A DNA stretch of 64,000 nucleotides from Smallanthus sonchifolius (lineage: Eukaryota > Streptophyta > Magnoliopsida > Asterales > Asteraceae): contig CM042042.1 of NCBI GenBank assembly GCA_023525975.1, positions 47,317,880-47,381,879 of the forward strand. Direction: 5' to 3'. Positions within the stretch are counted from its first letter, which is position 1; every line of letters starts with the position of its first letter. The notes below the pieces were generated by a model. It searched no databases and was not told where the DNA came from. It saw only the letters and a program-made list of their open reading frames with translations. Of this stretch, positions 22,582 to 33,774 are shown one piece after another. Made by a program: the position numbers and the translations under genes.

Positions 22582-24064
22582 TCTATACTATCTAATCTAT
22601 ATATATACTATATAATAAATAAAAAATTTTCATGCCACATGTCATCATCACATTTATTCTCATCATTTTTTTTCGTCTCTCTCTTAATAAATACAATTTC
22701 ATCTTTTAATAATAATATATTTTTAATAAAATATTAATCTACATATTATATTAAGAAATAAATCTGCTACATATTTTGACGACTATATGTGTTAACAGAT
22801 TATACTGTATTACACGGGTTTGTTCAACCCGTATAAAACACGAGGTTTTAAAAAATAAAATTTTTATGACTTAATATATAATATTATATTTATTCAACCC
22901 GTGTAATACACGAGATTTTAACCTAGTACTATATAATAAATAAAGATTTTGTATACCACGTGTCGTCACCATATTCAATTTCATCATTATTTTCCCGCTT
23001 CTCTCTCTTATTAAATGCACTCATATCTTTTAATAAATTATTAATTATAATAAAATAACACATTTATTTTAAATTATCCTTTATTATTGAAAAAACTTTG
23101 AAATCTAATTATGTAATTTTTATTTTCAATTAAATAGTAATGAAAGTCAAATTACATTAATTAGTAATTGACGTATTTACAAAACCCAATTATATATTAT
23201 TTTTTATATATTTTGAATTTTATTTTATATCCTTAGTATATGTGTAATACATTTTTACATCTTTAAAATACATAAATAAAATTTGAGATGTGTATTACAC
23301 GGGGTCTAAGCTAGTAAATAATAAATAAAAGTTTTTTCATTTTACGTGTCGCCTCATCGTTTTTTTAATAATCCTTATTTTAATAAACGATTTCAAAAAA
23401 TGTCACGTGTCATTATCCTATTTTTTCTCACTAAAATTTTCTAATTTTCCCTTTTTTAAGTAAACTTGAATTTTGAAATCTAATTATGTTAATTTTTCTT
23501 TTTCAGAAAAGTAAAATAAAATTTGAATTATAACTATTACTTAATTAAGGAAACAAATAATTTTATTTATTGTACTTTTATTTTTTTACTAAACAACCTC
23601 ATGTAATACATGGGTATATAATCTAGTTAATAAATAAAAGTTTTTTCATGTTATGTGTCGCATACGTATTCATTCTCATCATTTTTTTCCACATCTCTCT
23701 CTTATTAAATACACTTTTGTCTTTTAATAATAATATATTTTTAAATAAAATACTAATATACTAATAAAACACATTTATTTTAAATTAACCCTTATTATAA
23801 CAAATTTTAAAATCTAATTATTTAACTTTTATTTTCCATCAAATAATAAATGAAAATCAAATTACATTAAATAGTAATTAACATATTTTTTAAAACACAA
23901 TTATATATTAGTTTTTACATATTTTGAATTTTATTTTATATCCTTAATATATGTAATGCATTTTTATACTTGTAAAATATATATACATAAAGACTTTAAG
24001 AACTTTATATATTGATATTTTTTACACCATGTGTACTACACGCTTACACGAGATTCTAAGCTAG
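22582..24064 (+). mobile_element. Head-to-tail array of four Helitron-like units
   Basis: Four related units end in CTAG at 22926, 23314, 23626 and 24064, each directly followed by the next unit's TA(n)ATAAATAAA start. The first begins TCTATACTATCTAATC. The first unit has a good 3' hairpin (CCCGTGTAATACACGAG) about 10 nt before its CTAG; the others have eroded versions (GTGTATTACACGGGG; ATGTAATACATG). Shared internal blocks include CTCTCTCTTATTAAATAC. No coding. Confidence 0.7.
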
Positions 24065-24382
24065 TATGATAATAAAATAGTATAAAGTAGTTTAATATAA
24101 CTTAAAAACATACTCACGAATAGAGGTGGTTAGTTAGGTCAGACGACACCATTCGTTTTTACATTTCATGTAAAATGTATAAAACAAAATTTTTGAATGA
24201 TGCAAATCTTTTTTTTATTGACTTCATTGTTTTTATAAAAAACTTTATGATCCTGTTATCAATTGGTTTTAATAAAAAGAATATTTAACCTTTTTACTAA
24301 ATAAAATATTATATAAAACTTTAACTGAATATAAGAATTATTGTTTAGTATATAAGTGTGTAAGCCGGAGCTTGTTACCAAT
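24065..24382. other. AT-rich intergenic DNA
   Basis: Nothing recognised between the Helitron array and the interrupted MITE. Confidence 0.4.
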
Positions 24383-24607
24383 TAAGAGCATTCACAGCAG
24401 GTTTTTTATATTTATGTAAGTGAGTTCTCTATATTTTAGGGAGTGGTTTAAAGTGGTTGTGAGTAGAGGAGAGAGAAAATGTATAAATTTTCTGTATATT
24501 TGAGGAAAACATTGTTCAGCTGCATAAATTTTTAATATTTGTTAGAAGTCGTTGTGAGTGGAGTAAAGAGAAAATGTAATGATAAAGGTATAAAAATGTA
24601 TTATTTA

Positions 24608-24786
24608 GGAGGTGTTTGGATTAACTTATTAAAAACAACTTTTGACTTTTTGAAAAAGTAGGAGAGGACCTACTTTTCAAAAATAAGTTTTTCACCCTTT
24701 ACTCAAATAGACTTTTGACTTAGTGTCTTTTTAAAAAAAGTAATAAGTTAATAAGTAGCTTTGAAAAAGTCAATCCAAACACCCTT
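24608..24786. mobile_element. Second Tourist-like MITE, 179 bp, nested
   Basis: Ends GGAGGTGTTTGGATT, and AAGGGTGTTTGGATT read inward, with a 3-bp TTA duplication (24605-24607 and 24787-24789). The body consists of AAAAAGT/ACTTTTT inverted blocks. Confidence 0.75.
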
Positions 24787-24855
24787 TTAATTGAAAATGA
24801 GGGAAAAGTAATAATGATTTTAGTGTAATTATGAGGATGGTGATATGGATGCTAC

Positions 24856-27800
24856 TGTCACACCCCGACCAGCGGCGGATTATACGCCGGGGCTGACGCG
24901 GTTGTTCATAAGCACATGATCATCTATTAATAAGTGATAATATTATTTCATCATAATTAAGGCGTCTGTTACAATCAGAAATGGAAAACAAAGAGTTCAA
25001 ACATAACATATGTTGAATTTAATTGAAACTAGGTCCGAAGTCCTAAGTGATCATGTAGTGTCCTCAAACTGGTGCACCTGAAACATGTGAGTAAATGTCA
25101 ACTACAAGTAGTTGGTGAGTAACATAGGTTTTGACACCAAACAAAAGTTGTAAAAAGGATTTGAAATTCAATATGTTCAAAGCATAAACTAAGGCATAAA
25201 TGTGAAAACATACAAGGTTCCAAGCGTACAATTCAATCCGTAGTAAATGGAAAACTGGTAAGTACAATCCCACTGATTGTGTTTTGGAAAAATAGTAATA
25301 TGGTACACACAAAACCCGCCAAGGTTCGTGTTAACTGGAATTAGATTCCCCTATAAATGATCATGTTAGGTACTACCTTAGGCCTGGGTAGCAGGTTAAT
25401 GAATGTACTAGCATGAACACATGTAATGGTCACCAAGCAGTTTAAGACATAAAGCACATAGTAAATAGCATGAGAACATTGGGATTGAATTTGGTAAGTA
25501 TAGTATGTAAACATGTTCCACCCCGAGTATTTGTAAACAATAGTAAAGAGAAAGGGGGCTATGAAACTCACTTGTATTGAAGCTAGTAATGGTATGAATT
25601 GATAATGATGGATAGGCCTCGTGAGGATTTCTCACAATCAACCTACAAGGATAATGGTACTCTAAATTCAATGTACGTCTAAGTGCTAATAAGGAAGTTT
25701 TGAGGTCTTAAGGTTTCATAGGGTTCGGGATTGAATATGGGATTATATATATATTTTGTGGGAAAGAATATATATGCTCCTGGCAAGCATAAAAATGGTT
25801 TATCAAATTAAAATTTCTAATTAGTTATATAGTAAATAGGTTTAAATTTATTTTAATTATTCTAAAGATAATTAACAAACAAAATTATGGAATGAAATAA
25901 GTTCAACATACTATATTTGGATTTATTTATATAACTATCCAAAAAAATAATAATTAATAAATAAACTATGGGATGTAAAAAGTTTAAATAATTTATTTTA
26001 TGTGAATAAAATATATAATTAAACTATTAGATAATTTCTTTTATTTAAATAAATCATAAAAAAGGGATATTGAATAAACTTAGGCTTTTAATGTAAATAA
26101 ATTAAACTTGTATAATCATTTACTTTAAATAAATATTAAAGTATATTTTTTTTATAGAATTAAAATGTTCTAAATAATTACTTTTTGCTAAATCATTATT
26201 TATATATCCCAAGGATTCGGTTAAAAATGTTTGAACATTTATTTGTAATTTGTGTCATAATCATATTACATATGATTCGTAAATTGAGATTTTAGAATAA
26301 GTAATTTGTTACGAAATTTGTATCAATTGAACTAAGTCTTATTATGTTTTAGTCTAATAATAACAAAATAAATTTATTTTTCTTTGAAAACTTAATAATT
26401 CAATTACTAAGATGGATTTTGGGTTTAAAATAATTTCTTTTATAAACTAGAAGATTTGAGTCAAGGTTTACAACTCCAAAACAAAACAAAAACCAAAATA
26501 GCGCCAAACAAGTCTGGTCGGGTTTGAACCCGCGACCTCGAGCATATGGGGCCAGCGTTTTAACCGGCTAGTCTGGGCATGTGGCTTTTAAAGAAGTTAA
26601 TGCAATCTTCTTATAACCACCAACCCCAAACCTCCCTTCTTCCCCAATCGCATACCCGAACCCTAGCCTTCCCAATTGACTCGATTTGGCAACGATTGGC
26701 ACCCTAACCATGGGGCTTTCGTTACTGACTCTGAGAAGAAACCATTGGCACCAGTGTTACCTGAAATGGTCACGCAACGAAGGAGGACGCTTGAGCTTTC
26801 AGGTCCGATGCTCTTCGAGTTCGTCCGAGCTTCATGGGCGAAATGGATCAAGGTGGGGTGTTTAGGAAGTTCGAATGGGATTATGCGGAGGTGTGGAACT
26901 AAGTTTTATGCCTCGATTTCACTCCAATTACACGAATCGATTGAGGTTTGGTTAAAGACGGTTACGAGTTTAAGTTTGAGTTAATTCGTTTTAATTCGTT
27001 AAAATTGGTTCATCAATGGCACTTGAATGCTACCGTGTAACGTTTATGCCCGAGTTAAAACTGTTATCCATGATTAATCCCACGAATTGGAACTGGAATC
27101 GACTAGTTTTGACTTTAGGATAGTCAAACTCGACGATGAAGCTAATTTGTTTGATTGGGATTTGGTTAGTACTCTAATAGCATTTAGATTTGATCAAAAA
27201 ATGGTTGTATGCAATCAGAAGGCAATCACACATTTGAAATTGATGAATTTGAAATTGAATTTGATTATGTTTGCATCTGTTGACTTCTTCCGAGTCAAAA
27301 ATACGGAGGGGAAGGGTCAAACTCAAGAACATGTCCAAAAGGGAAGGTGTGGGTGCAATACCGAGCTCAAAGGGGTTCAATACTCCAAATAATTAACTTA
27401 AATTCATTTTAATTGTTTTAAAAAAAAATGTTTTTATAAATTTTATAGAAGTCTAATTTGTTTAATTATTAATATTTATAAAGGAATAAATTTCATTTTT
27501 ATAAAATTTATAAATTGCATAAATGGTTTATTTAATATAGGTAAAATATATACTTACCTATATATATTTTTGAATAATTATATATATCCATTCAGTGAGA
27601 ATGTAGGAAGCATGATTAATGTTCATAAGTTCTATTAATTACTATATCAAAGCATAAACATACATACATTATGTATAATTACATATGTATATATAAATAC
27701 ATTTATTGATATGAAATGTAACTATATGATGATTAGCATAAATTCATAGGTATAAAAGGTGTAGATTTATACTTAAAAGATTCATAAATTTCCCCTTTTG

Positions 27801-27980
27801 ATCCGTTTATTATAATAGAGTATGTATGTGTATTTATTGTAAATCCAAAAAAAATTGAAATACTTGAAATCACGATTAAGGATTTGCAATGCGTTGAACT
27901 AGAATGAAATTTAAAATCTTATTATTGTATAATAAATAAATGAATAAAATAATACGGCCGGGAAAATTATGGATGTTACA
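24856..27980. mobile_element. Solo LTR, 3125 bp, nested in the MITE
   Basis: Starts TGTCACACCCCGACC and ends GGATGTTACA (TG...CA), with a perfect 5-bp duplication GCTAC (24851-24855 and 27981-27985). No internal PBS, polypurine tract or pol sequence is present, so it is read as a solo LTR left by LTR-LTR recombination. Short reading frames inside are not conserved. A tRNA-like segment on the minus strand (about 26585-26513: a TAGCCGGTTAAAACGC A-box-like run and GGTTCAAACC B box) lies within it. Confidence 0.85.
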
Positions 27981-27999
27981 GCTACTGTGAATGCTCTAA

Positions 28000-29054
28000 A
28001 AAGAGGCCCATTATTACCAATTTAAATAAGCCCAAACCTATTACCAGTTGGAAAAGAGAGTACATTTCCTTGTTTCTCCAATTCCTCCTTTGAGAAAGTT
28101 GCGATTTAAGATCTACGTTTATAAAACATAAAAACACGTAAAGAAAAACTTTAAAATGTATATTTTTTTTTAATATCTAAGATGATATTGTACTTTTATT
28201 ATGGTGTTGTTTTACATTATATAACCCGACTCAAAAATTATAACAGTGGATTGTTAGAAATCTGACCACCGAAAAATACTGACTCTAGAGAAAAATGATT
28301 TTGCCTCCACCATTGCTTACGAGAAAAATGTTTTGGAATCCCTCCTATTACAATTCAAAACATAACAAATAAAAGTTGCATAAATAAATTTATTTGAAGT
28401 GACTATAATTAATTTTGATTTTTGAGTTTGTGGGTAAAAATTGATTTTCAGTATTTCTGATCAATTGTCGTCGGCTTCAGTTATCATTATATAGGGAAAA
28501 GTTCAAATAAAAAGGGGTTTTAAACTAAAAAGGGTAAGAAGGATTTAAGACCATTATATCTATTTTTAATGGTTGAGATAAAATTATAGTAAAAAAAGTT
28601 GTTGAAAAGTACTTTAGTCATGATCACTTTTGTTGATTTTTTATTAAGTTCCCCCCTTTTTTAATAAACGTTCATAACTTTTAAATACGTCATTATTTTT
28701 TTAATCATACCATAAAAACTAGCGTTTTTTATCTTTAAAACGAGTATAGTGTCGTTATATATAAAAACGAAAAAAAAATTACGTTTTCCAGCTCATTGTG
28801 ATTATTACTCGTCATTGTGTCTAATGTCAGGTCATTGTGTCTAATGTCAAGTCATTATGTCTAATATTTTTCATCATTGTGTCTAATGTAAAATATATTT
28901 TCTAATATCAGGTCATTGTGTATAACGCTAGTTAATTGTGTCAAATATTTTTTATTACAGTGTTATATGTAATACATAAACATTTAGGGGGAATTGCATA
29001 TACCCTTAAGATTTTTAGGGAGCACCAGAAACTGAAACGTGTCCACTTAAGATT
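28000..29054. other. AT-rich intergenic DNA with a short minisatellite
   Basis: 28812-28925 holds about five imperfect copies of GTCATTGTGTCTAATGTCA. No gene recognised. Confidence 0.5.
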
Positions 29055-29360
29055 TTTATTTATTATTTTTCTAATCCTTATTCTAATAAATGATTTCAAA
29101 AAATGTCACGTGTCATTATCATATTTTTTTCTCACCAGAATCTTTTAATTTTTCCAGTTTTAAGTAAGTTTGGATTTTAAAAGTTAAGTATGTTAATGTT
29201 TTTATTTAAAAAAAAGATAATATAAACTTTGAATTCTAATTATTACTTAATTAAGAAAACAAAGAATTTTATTTCTTTTATTTTTAAAAAAATTTACACA
29301 TTATTGTACTTTTATTTTTCTATTAAACAAACTTATGTAATCCATAGATATATAAACTAG
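29055..29360 (+). mobile_element. Helitron-like fragment related to the 22.6-24.1 kb array
   Basis: The blocks TTCAAAAAATGTCACGTGTC and TAATCCTTATT match the third unit of the array (23340-23430), and the end is CTAG (29357-29360) followed by T. The left end is unclear because a different repeat overlaps it. Confidence 0.5.
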
Positions 29361-29848
29361 TTATTTGATATTAGAGATATGTGGGGAAACATGTTTAGGG
29401 AGCACCAGAAACTGATACGTGTCCGTTTAATATTTTTATTTATTATTAAAAAAAATTAAGAGGAATTGCATATACCCGGTCAAATAATGAAATAAGTGAT
29501 CTTTAAGTTTAGGGGAATTATGTACACACTTTGATATTGTTAGCTACAAGTTACTAAGTTAACATTTATAAAAAGTTTTAATTACAAATGAACTATATTA
29601 AAACTTAAATTGTTTACAATTAGGAAAAAGTATGAGAACTTTAGTGAAACGCTAAACAAACTTTGTTACTATTAAATATTTTATTATCTAATATTTATAA
29701 TTTTTTTATAAATGAAGTAGCTTAAATAAAACAATTATTAGACTCGGTTATTATTTAGTACTTTTTTTAAAGTTATTAATGCTGAAACTAAAAATTAAGT
29801 TTTATAATTATTATTATAGTTTATGAACAAATTAGGTTATTATAGTAA
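29361..29848. other. Intergenic; second copy of a short dispersed repeat
   Basis: AGGGAGCACCAGAAACTGA with flanking TTTATTTATTATT occurs at 29399-29450 and at 29018-29065. The rest is AT-rich, with no gene. Confidence 0.4.
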
Positions 29849-30324
29849 GGGCAAATATTATAAAAAAACTAACATACTTTATGGTTTTTCTTATAAAAGT
29901 TCCTCAACAATTTTTTGCATATAAAAAACTAACATGCTCTCTCTTTTTTCTCACAAAAGTCCCTCAACAATTTTTTGCACATAAAAAACCAACATACTTT
30001 CTTGTTTTTCTCATAAAAGTCCATCGACAACTATTTATCTTAGTAAACGAATCCGCAAAAGTGAAGCAAAGGAAAGCTACTAACAGAAGCAAGAGCAAAT
30101 GAATCCTTTGCCTTGCTTCTGTCGATTCGTTTGCTAGGATAAATAGTTGTCGAGGGACTTTTGTGAAAAAACAAAAAGTATGTTGGTTTTTTATGTGCAA
30201 AAATTTGTTGAGTGACTTTTGTGAGAAAAAAGAGAAAGTATATTGGTTTTTTATGTACAAAAAATTGTTGAGAGACTTTTATGAGAAAACCATAAAATAT
30301 GTTGGTTTTTTATGGCATTTGCCT
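29849..30324. mobile_element. MULE-type foldback element, 476 bp
   Basis: The element is almost one palindrome: arms of about 200 bp around a short spacer (about 30055-30110). Each arm contains several TTTTTTGCA.ATAAAAAAC and AAAAGTCCCTCAAC repeats. It starts GGGCAAAT and ends ATTTGCCT. Flanks TTATAGTAA (29840-29848) and TTATGGTAA (30325-30333) form a 9-bp duplication with one mismatch, which points to Mutator-like mobilisation. Confidence 0.75.
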
Positions 30325-30333
30325 TTATGGTAA

Positions 30334-30806
30334 CCGGTAGTTTTATCCGTCGCGCGTTGCGGCGGCCTAAAAAATTACCCTAACTTGAATTCCATGTCAC
30401 GCGGCATAAAGCGGATGTTAAACGGTTGAGACGGTTAAAATAGAAATTTAGTTAGGTACATAAAAAAATATAAGGTTATGGCTACTTGTTTAACCCTGAA
30501 AGAAAATGTAAAAAAAAACAAAGAAAAAAATGTTTTGGCGTTGACAGTAACGTACTTAAATACATAAAAGTAACGTACAACTTTGAGGCGGGTCGGTTTT
30601 GAAGATCGAACCATAGATAAAAAAATGTATTATGTCTCTCATATTGCGCCTAATAATTAAAAAAGGGTAATCAAAAAAACAAAAAAAAATCAGAAAAGAG
30701 CAAAGAAAAAAAAGTTTGAAAAATATTAATAAAAATGGTGATAACCCGGCTAGAACTTGCAACCTTAAAATAAGTTGTAAGTGAAATTTATCACTTGGCT
30801 AACATA
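30334..30806. other. Helitron-like 3' end (minus strand) and AT-rich DNA
   Basis: Read on the minus strand, about 30375-30340 gives CCGCCGCAACGCGCGACGG followed by ATAAAACTACC, the typical hairpin and tail of a plant Helitron 3' end. A tRNA-like stretch on the minus strand (about 30805-30738: GTTAGCCAAGTGATAA and AAGTTCTAGCC) abuts the next solo LTR. No gene. Confidence 0.4.
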
Positions 30807-30811
30807 ATCAA

Positions 30812-32728
30812 TGTAACATCTCGAGTTTTAGAAAACACGGAATAGTTCACGAGAATTAAAAATTTAAAAGAAAAAGGATAGCGGGCTTGGGTTTGGGTGT
30901 ATGGCCGAGAATGGGAGAGGGTTTGGGCCCCTTATAAGCCTCAAGACCAGCCCCAAACCCTCATTCCCATCATCATTTTCGTTTTAGAGAGAGAAAGAGA
31001 GCTTAGAGAGAGAAAGTCCTGGTTTTCGAATTAGAGCTTCAATGATCGTTAGCAATAGTCTCTAGAGTGTTTAGCAACGAAAAGAAAGCGATTTCAGGTA
31101 ACCATTCATTACAGATCTGAGTTTTTATGTTATGTTGGGTTTTGAAGAGAAATCAAGCAAAGGTTGGGTTTTTACGTTTAAAAATGGAAACCAAGTATAG
31201 ATTTAGACTTATGGTTAGAAAACACAAGTTTTTGACGTAAAAATTCGGGTCTTGATGGGTTTGACCTTAGCCGCCATTTTCATGCAAACTTAGGGTTCTT
31301 GAGGAAGAAGATAGCGACCAGGCGAACTTGTTAAGTTCGCGGGTACTATAGCAAACGAACTTATTAAGTTCGCCGGTACTGTAGCAGGAGAACTTATTAA
31401 GTTCGCATGTACTGTAGCAGGAGAACTTATTAAGTTCGCATGTACTGTAGCAGGAGAACTTATTAAGTTCGTCGGTAGTGTAGCAAGAGAACTTATTAAG
31501 TTCGCTGGTACTGTAGCAGACAGACTTTCCTTAAGTTCGATGAAATAAAGTAAACTGATTAGTGTAACGTAGACCTGCTGTTTATCCTCTATCCAGATTA
31601 TGCGTAACATCGTTTGGCCAGTAGATAACATATTGAGGCTAGCATATCAGGTGAGTTCTAATCTCCTTTTTGCTTTCTTTATGGGTGGTGTGCTTACTTA
31701 GTGTAAAGTGGTTATCATATTTTATATACAGTGAAAGCTATGTTTTAGTGTAAAGTTTAAAAGAGGCAAATGTATATTTTGAGTAAAGTAAATATATTTC
31801 ATGGCAAGCGTTTACTATATTTTCATATACATAAATAAAGGCATATTATATATGAAAGTTATGAACAAGATTTAATGAATGTTTTATGAACAGTAAAGTG
31901 AACAACTTTCCTTCGGGAATGTGTACCAGCTTGTAAAGGTCATTCGGACAGATGTTACTTGTACATGATGTCATATATGGGTTCTACCCATTAGTAAGAA
32001 CCTTGATGGTTCGCTAACGGTTGTACAACTAAGATGAGTGACAGCGGTTGCTCGGGAGGTCCACGCAACCTCCCCGTAGTGTTAAGCAGTATTGTCGGTT
32101 CATGGTCGTTGATCATGGGGGCATTGACCAGGGTATTGTCGGTTCTTGGCCGTTAGCCAAGGGGGCATTGACCAGGTACTCGTCGGTTCATGGTCATTGA
32201 CCATATGGGGGCGGTACAGAAGTGACAAGGGAATTGACGGTATAGCAGTATTTGCACGTTCATGGCCGAGTGTCATGAGGGCAGTACAATGTAAAGGAAA
32301 TTGACGGTTTATTATATGATTTAAACTGATTTGAAAAGTAAAGTTTGCCTTAAGGGCAGTATGTATGTATTAGTAAATCTTTTATATAACTGATTTAAAG
32401 TAAACGTTAGAACTCACTCAGTGTTGCTGATTTTTAGTATGCACATCAGTTAAGTGTAGGTGGCCAGTAGATGAAAATGGATGCTTGGCTTGCCGAGAAG
32501 AGTTACCCGAAGATTCAGCATTTGGCATCCCGTTTATGTTTCTTTTGATTATGTTGTCAAGATAAGTTTCAGTTGTATTTGTCAGGTTATGTTTAGACAT
32601 GTTATGTTTCCGCTGCGTATGTTGAACTTTTAAATCGTTTCCGTTGTGTTAGTGAATTTCTTATGTTTAAGTGTTATGTGTTGATGAGTAAATCCAATTC
32701 GTGAGGCCTCCCGGTTTGGGGCCTTACA
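30812..32728 (+). mobile_element. Solo LTR (TGTAACATCTCGAG family), 1917 bp
   Basis: Starts TGTAACATCTCGAGTTT and ends GGGGCCTTACA, with a perfect 5-bp duplication ATCAA (30807-30811 and 32729-32733). No internal region. A GAGAGAGAAAG leader-like tract lies at 30985-31015 and a 33-bp palindrome array at 31324-31540. The same family occurs at 59868-62212. Confidence 0.85.
31324..31540 (+). repeat. 33-bp tandem array of palindromes in the solo LTR
   Basis: Palindrome cores GAACTTATTAAGTTC (or close variants) start at 31324, 31357, 31390, 31423, 31456 and 31489, and a degenerate one at 31523. Linkers are of the type TACTGTAGCAGGA. Because 33 is a multiple of three, the minus strand stays open and would read as 11-residue repeats; this is not evidence of a protein. 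Confidence 0.9.
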
Positions 32729-32733
32729 ATCAA

Positions 32734-33420
32734 TTATCTAAAACCTTTGTTTTCATTTATTTAAATAAAATGTTGAGTTAATAATAAGATTAAAAATAAA
32801 CTCAAAACAAAAGTTGGTTGGAGTTAGGATTTGATCCAGGGTCAGTTGGAAAAAGGCTCAATTGGGAAAAGGCAACGGGTAGACCGACCTTAATTTGTAT
32901 GATATTTTTGTAAAATAAAATATAAAACATAAAAATAAAAGAAAAAGGACAAAAGTAGTATTGTAGCTAACAAGTTCTTTTTATAAGAATTACTAATACT
33001 AATGTTATCTTGAATAGATTAAAAGTAAAAAAGATAATTATTATTACCCTTTGAAGAATAAACTAAAAGGAATAGTAAATATTTTTTATTATCTTTTTAA
33101 TTTTTGTTTTGACCCTCGTACTTTGTATAATATACGTTTTTAACCCGTTTAATTTCCCTTTGTATTTTTTTCACCCTCATACTTTGTATAATATACGTTT
33201 TTAACCCATTTTATTTACTTTGTATAATATACGTTTTTAACCAATTTCATTTTCTAAATGGTATTGATATTATCGGAGAAACGTGTACGTTTCGACGCGT
33301 CGCCGTAATACGGATGGTTCGAGTTACTATACGTTTCGACACCGCCGCAACGCGAGGCGGGTAAATCCCCTAGTTTTATATGAAATCCATAACTAAAAAT
33401 ATTGTCATAATATTTTGTAG
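32734..33420. other. AT-rich DNA with a short tandem repeat and a Helitron-like 3' end
   Basis: 33111-33243 has three copies of ACTTTGTATAATATACGTTTTTAACC-type units. 33342-33373 reads CCGCCGCAACGCGAGGCGGG then TAAATCCCCTAG before T, a plant Helitron 3' hairpin and CTAG end on the plus strand. The matching 5' end was not found. No gene. Confidence 0.5.
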
Positions 33421-33774
33421 AGTAAATTACTATTTTGACGGTTTGACTCATTTAACCCTTTCAGCTCAAAAAGAAATCTTTTAACATTTCAACCCTTAAC
33501 GTTTGAATTTTGTAACCATTTCAGCCCCTGACACTAACTCTGTTAATTTTTTCTGTTAAATTTAGGGTATTTTAGTAATCTGACATATAAAGACTATTTA
33601 TGTAAATTTGTAACACCATTTAATAAGCCATGAGTGTCATTTACTTAAAATAATATAAAAATAATATTAAAATAAAATGCATTTTTTAGATCATCAATCA
33701 CATTGTCAATAAAACACATTTTTTATAATTAATGTTAAGTGAGTCAAACCACAAGGCCAAAATAGTAATTTACT
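33421..33774. mobile_element. TIR-bearing MITE-like element, 354 bp
   Basis: AGTAAATTACTATTTTG at the left and the same read inward from the right, followed on both sides by GGTTTGACTCA. No clear target duplication, so the superfamily is open. Confidence 0.6.

Larger units (their letters stand above)
24386..27996. mobile_element. Tourist-like MITE interrupted by a MITE and a solo LTR
   Basis: Left TIR GAGCATTCACAGCAG, right TIR read inward GAGCATTCACAGTAG, flanked by TAA (24383-24385 and 27997-27999). It is the same family as 4633-4925. Removing the 179-bp insertion at 24608 and the 3125-bp insertion at 24856, each with its TSD, leaves about 294 bp, matching the 293 bp of the other copy. The order of events is therefore clear: MITE first, then the two insertions. 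Confidence 0.85.

Noticed and set aside
26513..26585. Functional tRNA gene
   Set aside because: A- and B-like boxes are present, but no complete cloverleaf could be drawn by eye; kept only as a tRNA-like segment.
26676..27392. Frames of about 100 codons within the 3.1-kb solo LTR
   Set aside because: No domain, no splice context, and inside an LTR.
31324..31540. CRISPR-like regular repeats
   Set aside because: Repeats and linkers are both conserved, there are no unique spacers, and the DNA is plant nuclear.
31290..31631. 113-codon minus-strand frame with NLISSPATVHA-type repeats
   Set aside because: Same reason; it lies in a solo LTR with no start context or homologous protein.
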